NCBI GenBank assembly: GCA_034189035.1
Contig: JAXHVA010000067.1
Span: forward strand, 1-22,654
Source: JAUXFK01 sp034189035
Lineage (GTDB): Bacteria > Desulfobacterota > UBA8473
Direction: 5' to 3'
Length of the DNA: 22,654 nucleotides
Part shown: in pieces, positions 1 to 7,179 of the stretch
Position numbering within the stretch: position 1 is the stretch's first letter
Layout: each line of letters begins with the position of its first letter
Made by a program: the position numbers and the translations under genes
The notes under the pieces: generated by a model
What the model was told of the DNA's origin: nothing
Databases searched by the model: none
Seen by the model: only the letters and a program-made list of their open reading frames with translations

Positions 1-224
1 TCCGAATATTTGTCGTTGGGTTTGATCTTGTGAAACTGACACTCAATGCTAAGTTATGCTCAAGTGAATTGATTTCAATCGTTTATACCGTCTTTTTGCC
101 AAGAAAGTAAAGGTAAAAAAAACTTAAAACCAACTAAAAACCTTCGTACCTGTAAATCACTCGTAATATTCTGTTAAATTTGATCTATTTCAATTGCCTT
201 TCAGGCACTAGTTAATAGTATTCC
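1..224. other. Intergenic stretch, no gene seen
   Basis: AT-rich sequence at the left edge. I find no reading frame with a ribosome binding site and no strong hairpin in it. The upstream gene of the permease operon, such as a substrate-binding protein, would lie outside the window if it exists. Confidence 0.5.
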
Positions 225-254
225 TTGACAATAAACGTTTAACCTTTATAGAAT
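225..254 (+). promoter_or_regulatory. Sigma-70-type promoter for the dppBC-like genes
   Basis: A perfect -35 box TTGACA (225-230) is followed by overlapping -10 candidates TATAGA (247-252, spacer 16) and TAGAAT (249-254, spacer 18). A start near 260 would place the AAGGAGG at 265-271 very early in the transcript. This is the best promoter match in the left end of the window and points toward the permease genes. Confidence 0.6.
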
Positions 255-281
255 ATATACCTATAAGGAGGAAAATGCCAT

Positions 282-326
282 ATGTATAATTGGTTTTTCA
301 ATCTTTTTAGGAACAGCCTGTATTGA
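282..326 (+). CDS. Possible 14-codon aromatic-rich leader peptide
   Basis: A strong Shine-Dalgarno AAGGAGG (265-271) lies 10 nt before an ATG that opens a 14-codon frame, MYNWFFNLFRNSLY, ending at TGA 324-326. Seven of the 14 residues are Phe, Tyr or Trp. It sits between a good promoter and the permease gene, whose own start is 73 nt after the stop. A second ATG at 274, only 2 nt from the same Shine-Dalgarno, gives just MPYV. The position resembles a leader peptide of an attenuated operon, but I see no convincing attenuator hairpin and U-run after it. It may also be a degraded gene start. Translation is inferred only from the ribosome binding site. Confidence 0.3.
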   Translation: MYNWFFNLFRNSLY

Positions 327-399
327 GTAGATAATGTGTAATCGAGTATTATTTGTTACTCCTTAGGAAGGTTGACGTTTGTAAACCACCGGAGGTCTC

Positions 400-1377
400 T
401 TGTTTTACTATTTACTTAAACGCCTTATCTCTATGATCCCATTGTTTTTTGGGATAACGATTATCTCATTTTTAGTGATACATCTTGCCCCGGGGAAACC
501 TACAGGCTTACAGACAGATTTGAATCCAAAGATTACAGCAGAGGCTAGGGTTCGCCTTGAGAAGATCTATGGCTTGGATAGGGAAATACATGTCCAGTAT
601 CTTCTCTGGCTTAAGCGTTTGATTATCCTCGATTTCGGTGATTCATTTTCAACGGACGGAAGGCCTGTGATTGAAAAGATCAGCGAAAGAATTCCAATAA
701 CAATACTGATAAATCTACTGTCCATGCTCTTCATTCTATCCATAGCAATTCCTATTGGTGTGATATCAGCCAGTTACCAAAACTCGTTTTTTGATAGATT
801 TACAACTGTTTTCGTATTTATAGGATTTGCAGTACCGACATTTTGGCTTGCCTTGCTATTGATGACCCTTTTTGGTGTAAATCTCGGCTGGTTACCGATA
901 TCAGGAGTAAAATCATTGAATTATGAATATCTGTCACCGTTTGGCATGTTTATGGACAAGTTGAAGCATCTTGTACTTCCGATATTTATTTCGGCCTTTG
1001 GGGGGCTGGCTGCACTGTCTAGATATACAAGGGCAAACATGCTGGAGGTAATCAGGCAGGATTATATCATTACGGCTCGTTCAAAGGGATTGCATGAGAG
1101 AGTGGTGATATTCAAACATGCCCTGAGAAATGCGTTACTGCCTGTCATTACAATTTTAGGTCTATCGGTTCCGGGATTGATCGGAGGGAGTGTTATCTTT
1201 GAAACGATTTTTGCCATACCAGGGATGGGACAGCTTTTCTATATGAGTGTTATGGCAAGGGATTACCCGGTGGTAATGGGAATCCTGGTTATTGGAGCAG
1301 TGCTTACATTGCTGGGTAACCTGATAGCCGATGTTTCCTATGCGCTTATAGACCCGCGGATAAAGGTCGCTAAATAG
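400..1377 (+). CDS. ABC transporter permease, DppB/OppB family (peptide/nickel type)
   Basis: Inner-membrane permease subunit of a binding-protein-dependent importer of the peptide/opine/nickel family; it pairs with the next permease to form the channel. The 325 residues match the family length. The N-terminus has the classical first membrane segment ending in HLAPGKP (28-34), and six hydrophobic segments are visible. The EAA loop that docks on the ATPase is at about 221-248 (TARSKG ... ALRNALLP). The start is TTG at 400, preceded by GGAGG (391-395) with 4 nt spacing, and it gives the family's usual N-terminus. The following permease gene starts 87 nt downstream. The ATPase genes (DppD/F type) and the binding protein are not in the window, so the substrate cannot be told; dipeptides, nickel or other small solutes are all possible. 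Confidence 0.93.
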   Translation: MFYYLLKRLISMIPLFFGITIISFLVIHLAPGKPTGLQTDLNPKITAEARVRLEKIYGLDREIHVQYLLWLKRLIILDFGDSFSTDGRPVIEKISERIPITILINLLSMLFILSIAIPIGVISASYQNSFFDRFTTVFVFIGFAVPTFWLALLLMTLFGVNLGWLPISGVKSLNYEYLSPFGMFMDKLKHLVLPIFISAFGGLAALSRYTRANMLEVIRQDYIITARSKGLHERVVIFKHALRNALLPVITILGLSVPGLIGGSVIFETIFAIPGMGQLFYMSVMARDYPVVMGILVIGAVLTLLGNLIADVSYALIDPRIKVAK

Positions 1378-1405
1378 TGCCCGTTTATAATTGCCCCTTT
1401 AGCTT

Positions 1406-1421
1406 ATTTATGGGTGGACAC
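1406..1421. repeat. Solo copy of a MITE-like terminal sequence
   Basis: ATTTATGGGTGGACAC in the dppB-dppC gap matches, at 15 of 16 positions, the inverted-repeat end of the 144-bp element upstream of queE (3727-3744 read on the minus strand). The rest of that element is not recognisable here, so this is either a relic or a chance similarity. Confidence 0.25.
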
Positions 1422-1464
1422 AGTAGAACATGCTGAAACCCTTCCATTTATATGAGATCCAATC

Positions 1465-2337
1465 ATGGACATTAAGGAAAGCAGAAAACTGAAAAAAAAA
1501 CCCCAAAGTCGGCTTTTTTGGCGCAGATTCACGAAAAATATTCTCGGCATAAGTGGGGGTATCATCGTCCTATTACTTTTCTTTGTCGCTATTTCAGCTC
1601 CGTATACTTCACCTTATGATCCACATGAGATAGATATCAAGAGCGCATTACAATCCCCAAGCAAGGATCATTTATTGGGTACAGATCAATTGGGGAGAGA
1701 TGTCTTAAGCCGTATGATCTGGGGGGCGAGAATATCTCTTTTGGTTGGGTTTGTAGCGGTAGGAATTGCTACAGTTATTGGTATTTTTTTCGGGGCATTG
1801 GCTGGTTTTTATGGGAAATGGATCGATAGTGTCATCATGAGGTTTGTCGATATAATGCTGTGTTTTCCTACTTTCTTCCTTATCCTTGCAGTTATTGCCA
1901 TCCTTGAACCGAGCATATGGAATATTATGGTTGTAATCGGTGCAACTTCATGGATGGGTGTAACGCGCCTTATAAGGGCAGAGATTCTAAGCCTTAAAGA
2001 GAGAGACTTTGTAAAAGCTGCAAGGGCTATGGGAGCAGGGGATATCAGGATTATCTTTCTTCATATTCTACCCAATGTCATGTCTCCAATATGGGTCTCT
2101 GTCATATTGGGAGTTGCTGCAGCAATTCTAACCGAATCTGCATTAAGTTTCCTTGGAATCGGAGTGCAGCCCCCTACACCTAGTTGGGGAAATATATTAA
2201 CTGCAGGGAAGGATAATATAGAGATTGCCTGGTGGTTATCCCTCTATCCAGGACTTGCTATACTCATTACTGTTTTAGGATATAACCTTTTGGGAGAAGG
2301 GCTCAGAGATGCGATCGATCCCAAATTAAAGACCTAA
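1465..2337 (+). CDS. ABC transporter permease, DppC/OppC family (peptide/nickel type)
   Basis: Second channel subunit of the same importer. The 290 residues fit the family. The N-terminal cytoplasmic segment and first membrane helix (about 25-47) are followed by the signature region HLLGTDQLGRDVLSRMIWGA (69-88), characteristic of DppC/OppC/NikC proteins. The EAA loop is at about 183-210 (AARAMGAGD ... ILPNVMSPI). The ATG at 1465 has only a weak Shine-Dalgarno, so it may depend partly on coupling or read-through from dppB, although the 87-nt gap is long for that. The stop TAA (2335-2337) overlaps the stop of convergent queC by 3 nt. No ATPase gene follows, so this permease pair must use ATPases encoded elsewhere. 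Confidence 0.93.
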   Translation: MDIKESRKLKKKPQSRLFWRRFTKNILGISGGIIVLLLFFVAISAPYTSPYDPHEIDIKSALQSPSKDHLLGTDQLGRDVLSRMIWGARISLLVGFVAVGIATVIGIFFGALAGFYGKWIDSVIMRFVDIMLCFPTFFLILAVIAILEPSIWNIMVVIGATSWMGVTRLIRAEILSLKERDFVKAARAMGAGDIRIIFLHILPNVMSPIWVSVILGVAAAILTESALSFLGIGVQPPTPSWGNILTAGKDNIEIAWWLSLYPGLAILITVLGYNLLGEGLRDAIDPKLKT

Positions 2338-3023
2338 TACTCAGTTGGATCCGGAATACAAGCCTCTTTAAATCCCTTTTTTCTGAAAAGGCAGCTTTCA
2401 CAATTACCACAGGCGAGACCTTGTGGTAATGGGTTGTAGCAGCTATGAGTCATGCTGTAATCAACACCCAGTTTAATGCCTTCCTGTATAATTTCTGCCT
2501 TGGTCATATGAATAAGAGGTGTTCTGATCTTAATTTTTATTTTACCTTCGATTCCTACTTTAGTAGCAAGGTTAGCCATACGTTCAAATGCCTCTATATA
2601 CTCAGGCCTGCAATCCGGGTATCCTGAGTAATCAATCGCATTCACCCCTATAAAGATATCTGACACCTCAAGAACTTCTGCCCACGCTAAAGCACAGGAT
2701 AGAAATATTGTGTTACGCGCAGGAACATAGGTTTCCGGGATACCTTTCCTTATTTCTTGCCCATTTACAAATTGAGGCACTTCTTTTTTATTAGTGAGGG
2801 CAGAACCCCCGACTTTATCTAATGAAATATCGATAAGCATATGCTGCCTTGCGTTGAAAGCCTTTGCTACTTTCTTAGCTGCCTCTAATTCCAATGCATG
2901 GCGCTGCCCATAGTATACGCTGAGAGTGTATATCTCATAGCCATCCTGTCTGGCCATTGCCATGACAGTAGTGGAGTCGAGGCCGCCACTTAAAAGAACT
3001 ATAGCCTTTTTTTTAAAGGACAT
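2334..3023 (-). CDS. queC: 7-cyano-7-deazaguanine synthase QueC
   Basis: Makes preQ0 from 7-carboxy-7-deazaguanine (the product of QueE) with ammonia and ATP, a step on the way to queuosine in tRNA. The 229 residues match the family. The ATP-pyrophosphatase loop is SGGLDS at 12-17, and the C-terminal zinc site uses Cys195, Cys205, Cys208 and Cys211 (ACGNCESC). The ATG at 3023 has AGAAGG upstream at about 6-7 nt. It is the second gene of a queE-queC operon with a 14-nt gap. QueD and the later queF-type steps are not in this window. Its stop codon overlaps that of the convergent permease gene. Confidence 0.97.
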   Translation of the reverse strand: MSFKKKAIVLLSGGLDSTTVMAMARQDGYEIYTLSVYYGQRHALELEAAKKVAKAFNARQHMLIDISLDKVGGSALTNKKEVPQFVNGQEIRKGIPETYVPARNTIFLSCALAWAEVLEVSDIFIGVNAIDYSGYPDCRPEYIEAFERMANLATKVGIEGKIKIKIRTPLIHMTKAEIIQEGIKLGVDYSMTHSCYNPLPQGLACGNCESCLFRKKGFKEACIPDPTEY

Positions 3024-3037
3024 AAAGTACCTTCTTC

Positions 3038-3685
3038 TTAAACCCCTCTTTGTTCAGTTCTCCAGATGATTTTATGGAGTTGGAGTTGAAGCCTGACTTG
3101 AATTTTATCTTTTAATATCCAGTTGGCCAGTGTATGTGACTCCATCTTAGCGAAGACAGGTGAGAAAAAAACTGAAGGCACATTTACGTGGTTGCTATCT
3201 ATGGAATTCAGTATTCTCTTTGCGAAGTTATAATCCTGTGAATTGCCAATAACGAATTTAATCTCATCGTTATCTCTTAATCTCTTTAGGTTATCCAGGT
3301 CGTTTCTATTCACCTCTCCGCTTGATGGGCATTTGATATCGAGGATTATAGTACATCGATCGTCAACCTGACTGATGTCTTGGCTGCCGTTGGTTTCCAA
3401 TAGGACACGATATCCCTTTTCCAATAAGCAGTGGATAAGAAATAGCGTTTCATGTTGGATCAATGGTTCGCCGCCGGTTATTTCAATAAGGGGGCATCCA
3501 TAACTTGCAATTCGGCATAGAATTGTGTCGATTCTCATTTCCTCCCCCTCTTCATAGGCATATTGGGTATCGCAGTATGAACATCTCAGGTTACAGCCTG
3601 TGAGTCTTACAAATACACAAGGGTATCCAGCGTATGATGATTCTCCCTGTATACTATAAAAAATCTCGTTAACTTTAAGCCCCAA
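3038..3685 (-). CDS. queE: 7-carboxy-7-deazaguanine synthase QueE (radical SAM)
   Basis: Radical-SAM enzyme that converts 6-carboxytetrahydropterin to 7-carboxy-7-deazaguanine, the step before QueC. The 215 residues match the family. The 4Fe-4S site is CNLRCSYC (Cys31, Cys35, Cys38), and the SAM-binding GGEP is at 71-74. The C-terminus LQLQLHKIIW ... RGV is the familiar QueE ending. The start is TTG at 3685 (complement), preceded by AGGGGA at a suitable distance, and it yields the conserved N-terminus VNEIFYSIQGE. The gene is transcribed first, followed by queC. The MITE-like element at 3728-3871 begins only about 40 nt upstream, so it may carry or displace the operon promoter. I found no preQ1 riboswitch in the leader. 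Confidence 0.96.
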   Translation of the reverse strand: MGLKVNEIFYSIQGESSYAGYPCVFVRLTGCNLRCSYCDTQYAYEEGEEMRIDTILCRIASYGCPLIEITGGEPLIQHETLFLIHCLLEKGYRVLLETNGSQDISQVDDRCTIILDIKCPSSGEVNRNDLDNLKRLRDNDEIKFVIGNSQDYNFAKRILNSIDSNHVNVPSVFFSPVFAKMESHTLANWILKDKIQVRLQLQLHKIIWRTEQRGV

Positions 3686-3727
3686 AAATCCCCTGTTATT
3701 TTTTACCGTTTACCAGACTGCTTAAAT

Positions 3728-3871
3728 AGTGTCCATCCATAAATGGCCCTTTTGTCCATTTTCTGCGTCAGGCTCAGATTTTAATCCTCGAAATATGTCG
3801 ATATATTCATGCGGTTAAAATAGTCACCTTACTTGACATTGAACAAGATTTCTCATTTCTGGATGGATACT
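3728..3871. mobile_element. 144-bp MITE-like element or IS remnant with terminal inverted repeats
   Basis: The ends form an 18-bp inverted repeat with 16 matches: TAGTGTCCATCCATAAAT at 3727-3744 against the complement of 3855-3872. Taking the element as 3728-3871, it is flanked by the direct repeat AAAT (3724-3727 and 3872-3875), a plausible target duplication. Inside, a subterminal inverted motif is visible: GTCAGGCTCAGATTTTAA near 3768 against TTAAAATAGTCACC ... CTTGAC near 3815-3837. No reading frame is present, so it must be non-autonomous, either a MITE or an internally deleted IS. The parent IS is not in this window. Confidence 0.6.
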
Positions 3872-3875
3872 AAAT

Positions 3876-4010
3876 AAATTACACGGATTAAGATTTGATT
3901 GCCATTTCTTGTGACTCTTTCCAAAAAATCTAACTATTACAAATATGTATAACAATTTCTGAATAAGACCTAAAACAATTTATGAAAAGATTTCCTTTTA
4001 GCAAATTGAT
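3876..4010. other. AT-rich spacer between the MITE-like element and the PilZ gene
   Basis: No reading frame, strong promoter or terminator is seen. It separates the 3' end of the PilZ gene from the element upstream of queE; both flanking gene pairs run leftward. Confidence 0.4.
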
Positions 4011-4511
4011 TTAGTTCCAAAGAAAGAATCCTACCTTTTTGCTAGTCGCAAAATCCATATCTTTAAACATTATTCCCAGTTTAAAATTTCTTTCACCTTG
4101 AATATATTGCGTCCTTCTTATAATACCCTTTCCTCTAACCGTCTCGTATTTGTCTGGTAAAATGAAAATAAAGTATAATACTTCGTCTATCTTATCTTGA
4201 AAGTCAATATAGTATATTGTACTGGTTTCTATGCATAAGCCACCTTGCGAGATGTCTATGACTTCACCTGAATATGAACCAGGTTTATTTATAGTATCGA
4301 TATCTCTAAAAGAAAAACTGACAGGGATTGAGGTCTTCTTCCTGTAGTACTTTCTTACATTGAGTCTTACTTTAAAACGTAAACTGCACTTTACGCATTT
4401 TACGATGAATCCTTTTACAGGAGGCCTGTCAAATTTGACCTTTCCCTTGGACTCACATTCTGGACAGGGAATTTCCATCACGCAACCGGGGAATAACGTA
4501 ACTTCACGCAT
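4011..4511 (-). CDS. PilZ-domain protein with N-terminal zinc-ribbon-like motif
   Basis: Likely cytoplasmic c-di-GMP receptor. Residues 10-45 contain two Cys pairs, CPEC (16-19) and CVKC (39-42), in the spacing of a small zinc ribbon. Residues 53-160 form the PilZ domain, with the two c-di-GMP contact motifs both present: RKYYR (53-57, RxxxR) and DISQGG (86-91, D/NxSxxG). The 166-residue length fits a single-domain PilZ protein plus ribbon. The ATG at 4511 has GAGGAG upstream at about 8 nt. It follows the DUF123 gene after 44 nt on the same strand, so the two are probably co-transcribed. The nearby polysaccharide export genes make a role in exopolysaccharide control attractive, but that rests only on proximity. 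Confidence 0.85.
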   Translation of the reverse strand: MREVTLFPGCVMEIPCPECESKGKVKFDRPPVKGFIVKCVKCSLRFKVRLNVRKYYRKKTSIPVSFSFRDIDTINKPGSYSGEVIDISQGGLCIETSTIYYIDFQDKIDEVLYFIFILPDKYETVRGKGIIRRTQYIQGERNFKLGIMFKDMDFATSKKVGFFLWN

Positions 4512-4555
4512 GTTTCTTATTCTCCTCTTTTATAAAAGGGCAGATAGTAATTGTT

Positions 4556-4855
4556 TTAAGGTTGGATTTCTGGCAATTCCCTAAAATATGCGAGGTGACT
4601 CTTGCATTTGCAATCAGATGAGCCAAAACCGAGGATTAATAACTCAGCACCTTTTATCTGAAATATCCTTTCATTCAACCCACACTCTGTTAATATTTTT
4701 CCAGTATGCATTCTAACATCGAGTAAAATTGCCTCTTCTAAAAGATAATCGATATGCCAGTGTATGGTTTTTTCCTTTCTCTTATGCCTCATAATCCTGG
4801 CTTTTAATCCTCTTTTCGCGCTGCCTGTATAAACATAAAACCCTTTATTAAACAA
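4556..4855 (-). CDS. DUF123 (GIY-YIG nuclease-like) protein, 5' end uncertain
   Basis: A small protein of the DUF123 family, a distant branch of the GIY-YIG fold; its function is not established here. The hallmark GFYVYTGSA (5-13) and the following GLKARI ... RHKRKEKTIHWHIDYLL are clear. The only standard start in frame is TTG at 4855, giving 99 residues. However, the same frame continues upstream to the stop at 4955-4957 and encodes the family's true N-terminus, including GLYNLI and RYIRVGKLG (about 4862-4924). That upstream part has no ATG, GTG or TTG. An ATG at 4965 (MGHS...) lies in another frame. So either an unusual start such as ATT at 4951 is used, or a small indel or start-codon mutation has damaged the gene. 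It precedes the PilZ gene by 44 nt. Confidence 0.7.
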   Translation of the reverse strand: MFNKGFYVYTGSAKRGLKARIMRHKRKEKTIHWHIDYLLEEAILLDVRMHTGKILTECGLNERIFQIKGAELLILGFGSSDCKCKSHLAYFRELPEIQP

Positions 4856-4965
4856 AAAGTTTCCGAGTTTTCCTACCCGAATGTATCTATTTGTGGGAAG
4901 GGAAGTTATAAGATTATATAGACCTGTATCTTTGGTTATATTTTTTGTAATATACTATGCCCCAT

Positions 4966-5358
4966 TATTATTAGGGAAAAGTCGGGAAAGTTAATTATCA
5001 ATGTATTTTGGCTATCTTAATATTTACTATCATCGTTTATAACTATTTTCAAGCCCAAAAGTAAATTATCTATATAATTAAATACGATTATGTCCTTAAC
5101 TCCGAGAATTTAATGGTAGAGCTATTTAAGCAAGCTGTTAGAATTCTGTCAAACATTTGAGATTCCCAAAATCTCCGATTAAACTAATAGCAAGATTCTG
5201 GCATTTAATATTTGTAAAGAAGTATACTACATATAAGGAGCTAAGGAAATAATCGTCTCATTAAATAATAAAAATGCACACCAATTTATCTCAATTTTTA
5301 TCAAAGATCTTTTCCGATTGATATTACTGTATACTAAGTTATCATTTGTATAAAAACC
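4966..5358. other. Gene-free AT-rich region between divergent transcription units
   Basis: Lies between the leftward DUF123-PilZ pair and the rightward polysaccharide export genes. I see no gene in it. On the minus strand, TTGACA (5147-5152) with TAAATA (5123-5128, spacer 18) is a possible weak promoter for DUF123-PilZ. AAGGAG-like motifs near 5236-5250 are not followed by a start codon. Confidence 0.35.
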
Positions 5359-5388
5359 TTGACAAAGAAAATAGTTTAAAACTACAAT
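5359..5388 (+). promoter_or_regulatory. Sigma-70-type promoter of the polysaccharide export genes
   Basis: TTGACA (5359-5364) and TACAAT (5383-5388) with an 18-nt spacer, about 50 nt before the TTG start of the Wzi-like gene. It is the best promoter match upstream of this gene set. Confidence 0.55.
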
Positions 5389-5439
5389 TGAATATTTATA
5401 TCTGAAACCTTCTATTTGACTTAAAGAAAGGACAACTAT

Positions 5440-6984
5440 TTGAAGGAGAAAACATCTAAATCGATACTTCAAATCATCCTGGTTACCTTCTTTTTTTTCT
5501 CTTTTTCTTTTCCCTCTTTCTCTATGACGTCTATAAATGTTGATTTAGGGAGTTGGGTTTACCTTTCCCTGGAAAGGCTTATCTCTATTGGGTTGATAGA
5601 TAGCGCTTTAATGAGCACCAGACCCATTACCAGGCTTGAGGCAGCGAGGCTCTTTGTTGAAGCAATAAACTCTTTTAAGTACAAAGAAATCGATGAGGAG
5701 CTATACAAAGCCGTTGAAAATATTTTAACAAAGGCCAAAAAAAACTTTAAAGATGAATTTGCGATTCTAGAGGTAACAGGTGGCATAAAGGCCATGTCAT
5801 TCATTAAACCAATAGACGAAATCGATTTCACATACGGCTTCCTCGATGGTGAATACCCTGTTTATAATAATGAAGGGATCGTATATGGAACGAAGAACAA
5901 TCATTTTTTAATGTTTTCTAGTAAATCTAAATTATTTAACACAGTATCTCTCTATTATCAACCATATTTTATATACAATCAGAATTTAAAAAATGAAGAG
6001 GAGACCGAATTTGATCTACAAAAGGCCTATTTGAAAGTCAATATTTCGAATATAGAGTTTGAAGTCGGGCGGGATTCACTTTGGTGGGGGCCTGGATACC
6101 ACGGTTCTTTGCTGCTTTCAAATAATACTGAGCCCTTCGATATGTTGAAGATATCTAATCCCCGACCGATCTTATTGCCTATGATGTTAAGGTATTTGGG
6201 GCCTTTAAAGACTACATTCTTTCTTTCAAAGCTCGAAGATGAAAGGCCAATCCTCGATCCGTATCTCTATGGTTTAAGGGTAAATATCAAACCCATTCCA
6301 TCACTTGAGTTAGGAGTTAGCCATATTGCCATTTTCGGTGGTGAAGATGTGAGTCTTCGTTTCAGCGAAATAATAGAGATTCTATACAGCAACCAAAACC
6401 TCACAGGAGATAAAGAGAGTAATCAGCAATTCGCCATCGATCTTTCACTTTGGATATATAATCCAGACAATATTGTCCCTTTTTTAAGATCATTCAAGTT
6501 TTACACAGAATTTGGTGCAGAAGATACAGGGACACCTCCAGACCGAAGGGCCTTTCTTTTTGGAATACTGTTCAAAGACCTGTTTTTGACAGGAAAGGCA
6601 GATCTTCGAATCGAATATGCAGACACGAGTCCTTCTTCAGTCCCCACTGCCTGGTATCAGCATGTCAGTTATCCTGCCTCTTATGAAGGTAGAGTCTTTG
6701 GCCATCACGTAGGCAGTGATGCTGAAGACATCTTCATAAGAACAACGATCTATTTGACAGACGATCTTATTGTCGGCATAGACCTTGATAAACAGACAAA
6801 GGGCATAAGCCGTACAATCCAGGAAGAACATCGCCAATTTGGGATCGACCTTACCTATGATGTCTCTGATACATTTGAGATCAAGGCAATCTATAGCATT
6901 GACAGAGCGAGTAATATTAATTTTGTATATGGTGAAGACACAGAGTATCAATTTGCAGGCATGGAGTTAGCAATCAGGTTTTGA
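5440..6984 (+). CDS. Wzi-like capsule assembly outer-membrane protein
   Basis: Predicted outer-membrane beta-barrel of the Wzi capsule-assembly family, thought to bind surface polysaccharide at the cell exterior. A signal peptide covers about 1-29 (a Phe/Ser-rich core). Residues 35-77 look like a short helical SLH-like segment (LGSWVYLSLERLISIGLID ... RLEAARLFVEAI), often found before the barrel in this family. The family motif is clear at about 214-240: LWWGPGYHGSLLLSNNTEPF. The chain ends in Phe (ELAIRF), as usual for outer-membrane barrels. The 514 residues are a normal length. The start is TTG at 5440 with AAAGGA (5427-5432) 7 nt upstream. It leads the export set, followed after 195 nt by the SLBB protein. 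The exact ligand cannot be told. Confidence 0.85.
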   Translation: MKEKTSKSILQIILVTFFFFSFSFPSFSMTSINVDLGSWVYLSLERLISIGLIDSALMSTRPITRLEAARLFVEAINSFKYKEIDEELYKAVENILTKAKKNFKDEFAILEVTGGIKAMSFIKPIDEIDFTYGFLDGEYPVYNNEGIVYGTKNNHFLMFSSKSKLFNTVSLYYQPYFIYNQNLKNEEETEFDLQKAYLKVNISNIEFEVGRDSLWWGPGYHGSLLLSNNTEPFDMLKISNPRPILLPMMLRYLGPLKTTFFLSKLEDERPILDPYLYGLRVNIKPIPSLELGVSHIAIFGGEDVSLRFSEIIEILYSNQNLTGDKESNQQFAIDLSLWIYNPDNIVPFLRSFKFYTEFGAEDTGTPPDRRAFLFGILFKDLFLTGKADLRIEYADTSPSSVPTAWYQHVSYPASYEGRVFGHHVGSDAEDIFIRTTIYLTDDLIVGIDLDKQTKGISRTIQEEHRQFGIDLTYDVSDTFEIKAIYSIDRASNINFVYGEDTEYQFAGMELAIRF

Positions 6985-7015
6985 TTGTATTTATATGCAC
7001 AGAGTTACTCGTAAG

Positions 7016-7041
7016 AACGCCTGTAAAACTCAGTAGGCGTT
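7016..7041. promoter_or_regulatory. Hairpin between the Wzi-like and SLBB genes
   Basis: AACGCCT (7016-7022) pairs perfectly with AGGCGTT (7035-7041) over a 12-nt loop. An outer ACTCGT/ACGAGT pair (about 7006-7011 and 7070-7075) could extend the structure. No T-run follows, so it is not a typical terminator; it might stabilise or attenuate the transcript. The rest of the 195-nt gap holds nothing else convincing. Confidence 0.3.
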
Positions 7042-7179
7042 TACTCAACCAAGGTTATAGACGAGTTACAGGTTGTCGACTTAAGTTATTAAATATATTA
7101 ATAGAAAAAGAGTTCTTGAAGGTTTATATGGTTTCATGGTAGACTTTTTACAAATAGGGTCAGTTGAGGAGAAAAGGTT

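Noticed and set aside
3686..3727. preQ1 riboswitch in the queE leader
   Set aside because: No matching stem with the conserved A-rich tail is present in the short leader before the MITE-like element.
5227..5472. Minus-strand 81-codon open frame before the Wzi-like gene
   Set aside because: No ribosome binding site or family resemblance, low-complexity composition, and it overlaps the promoter and start of the Wzi-like gene.
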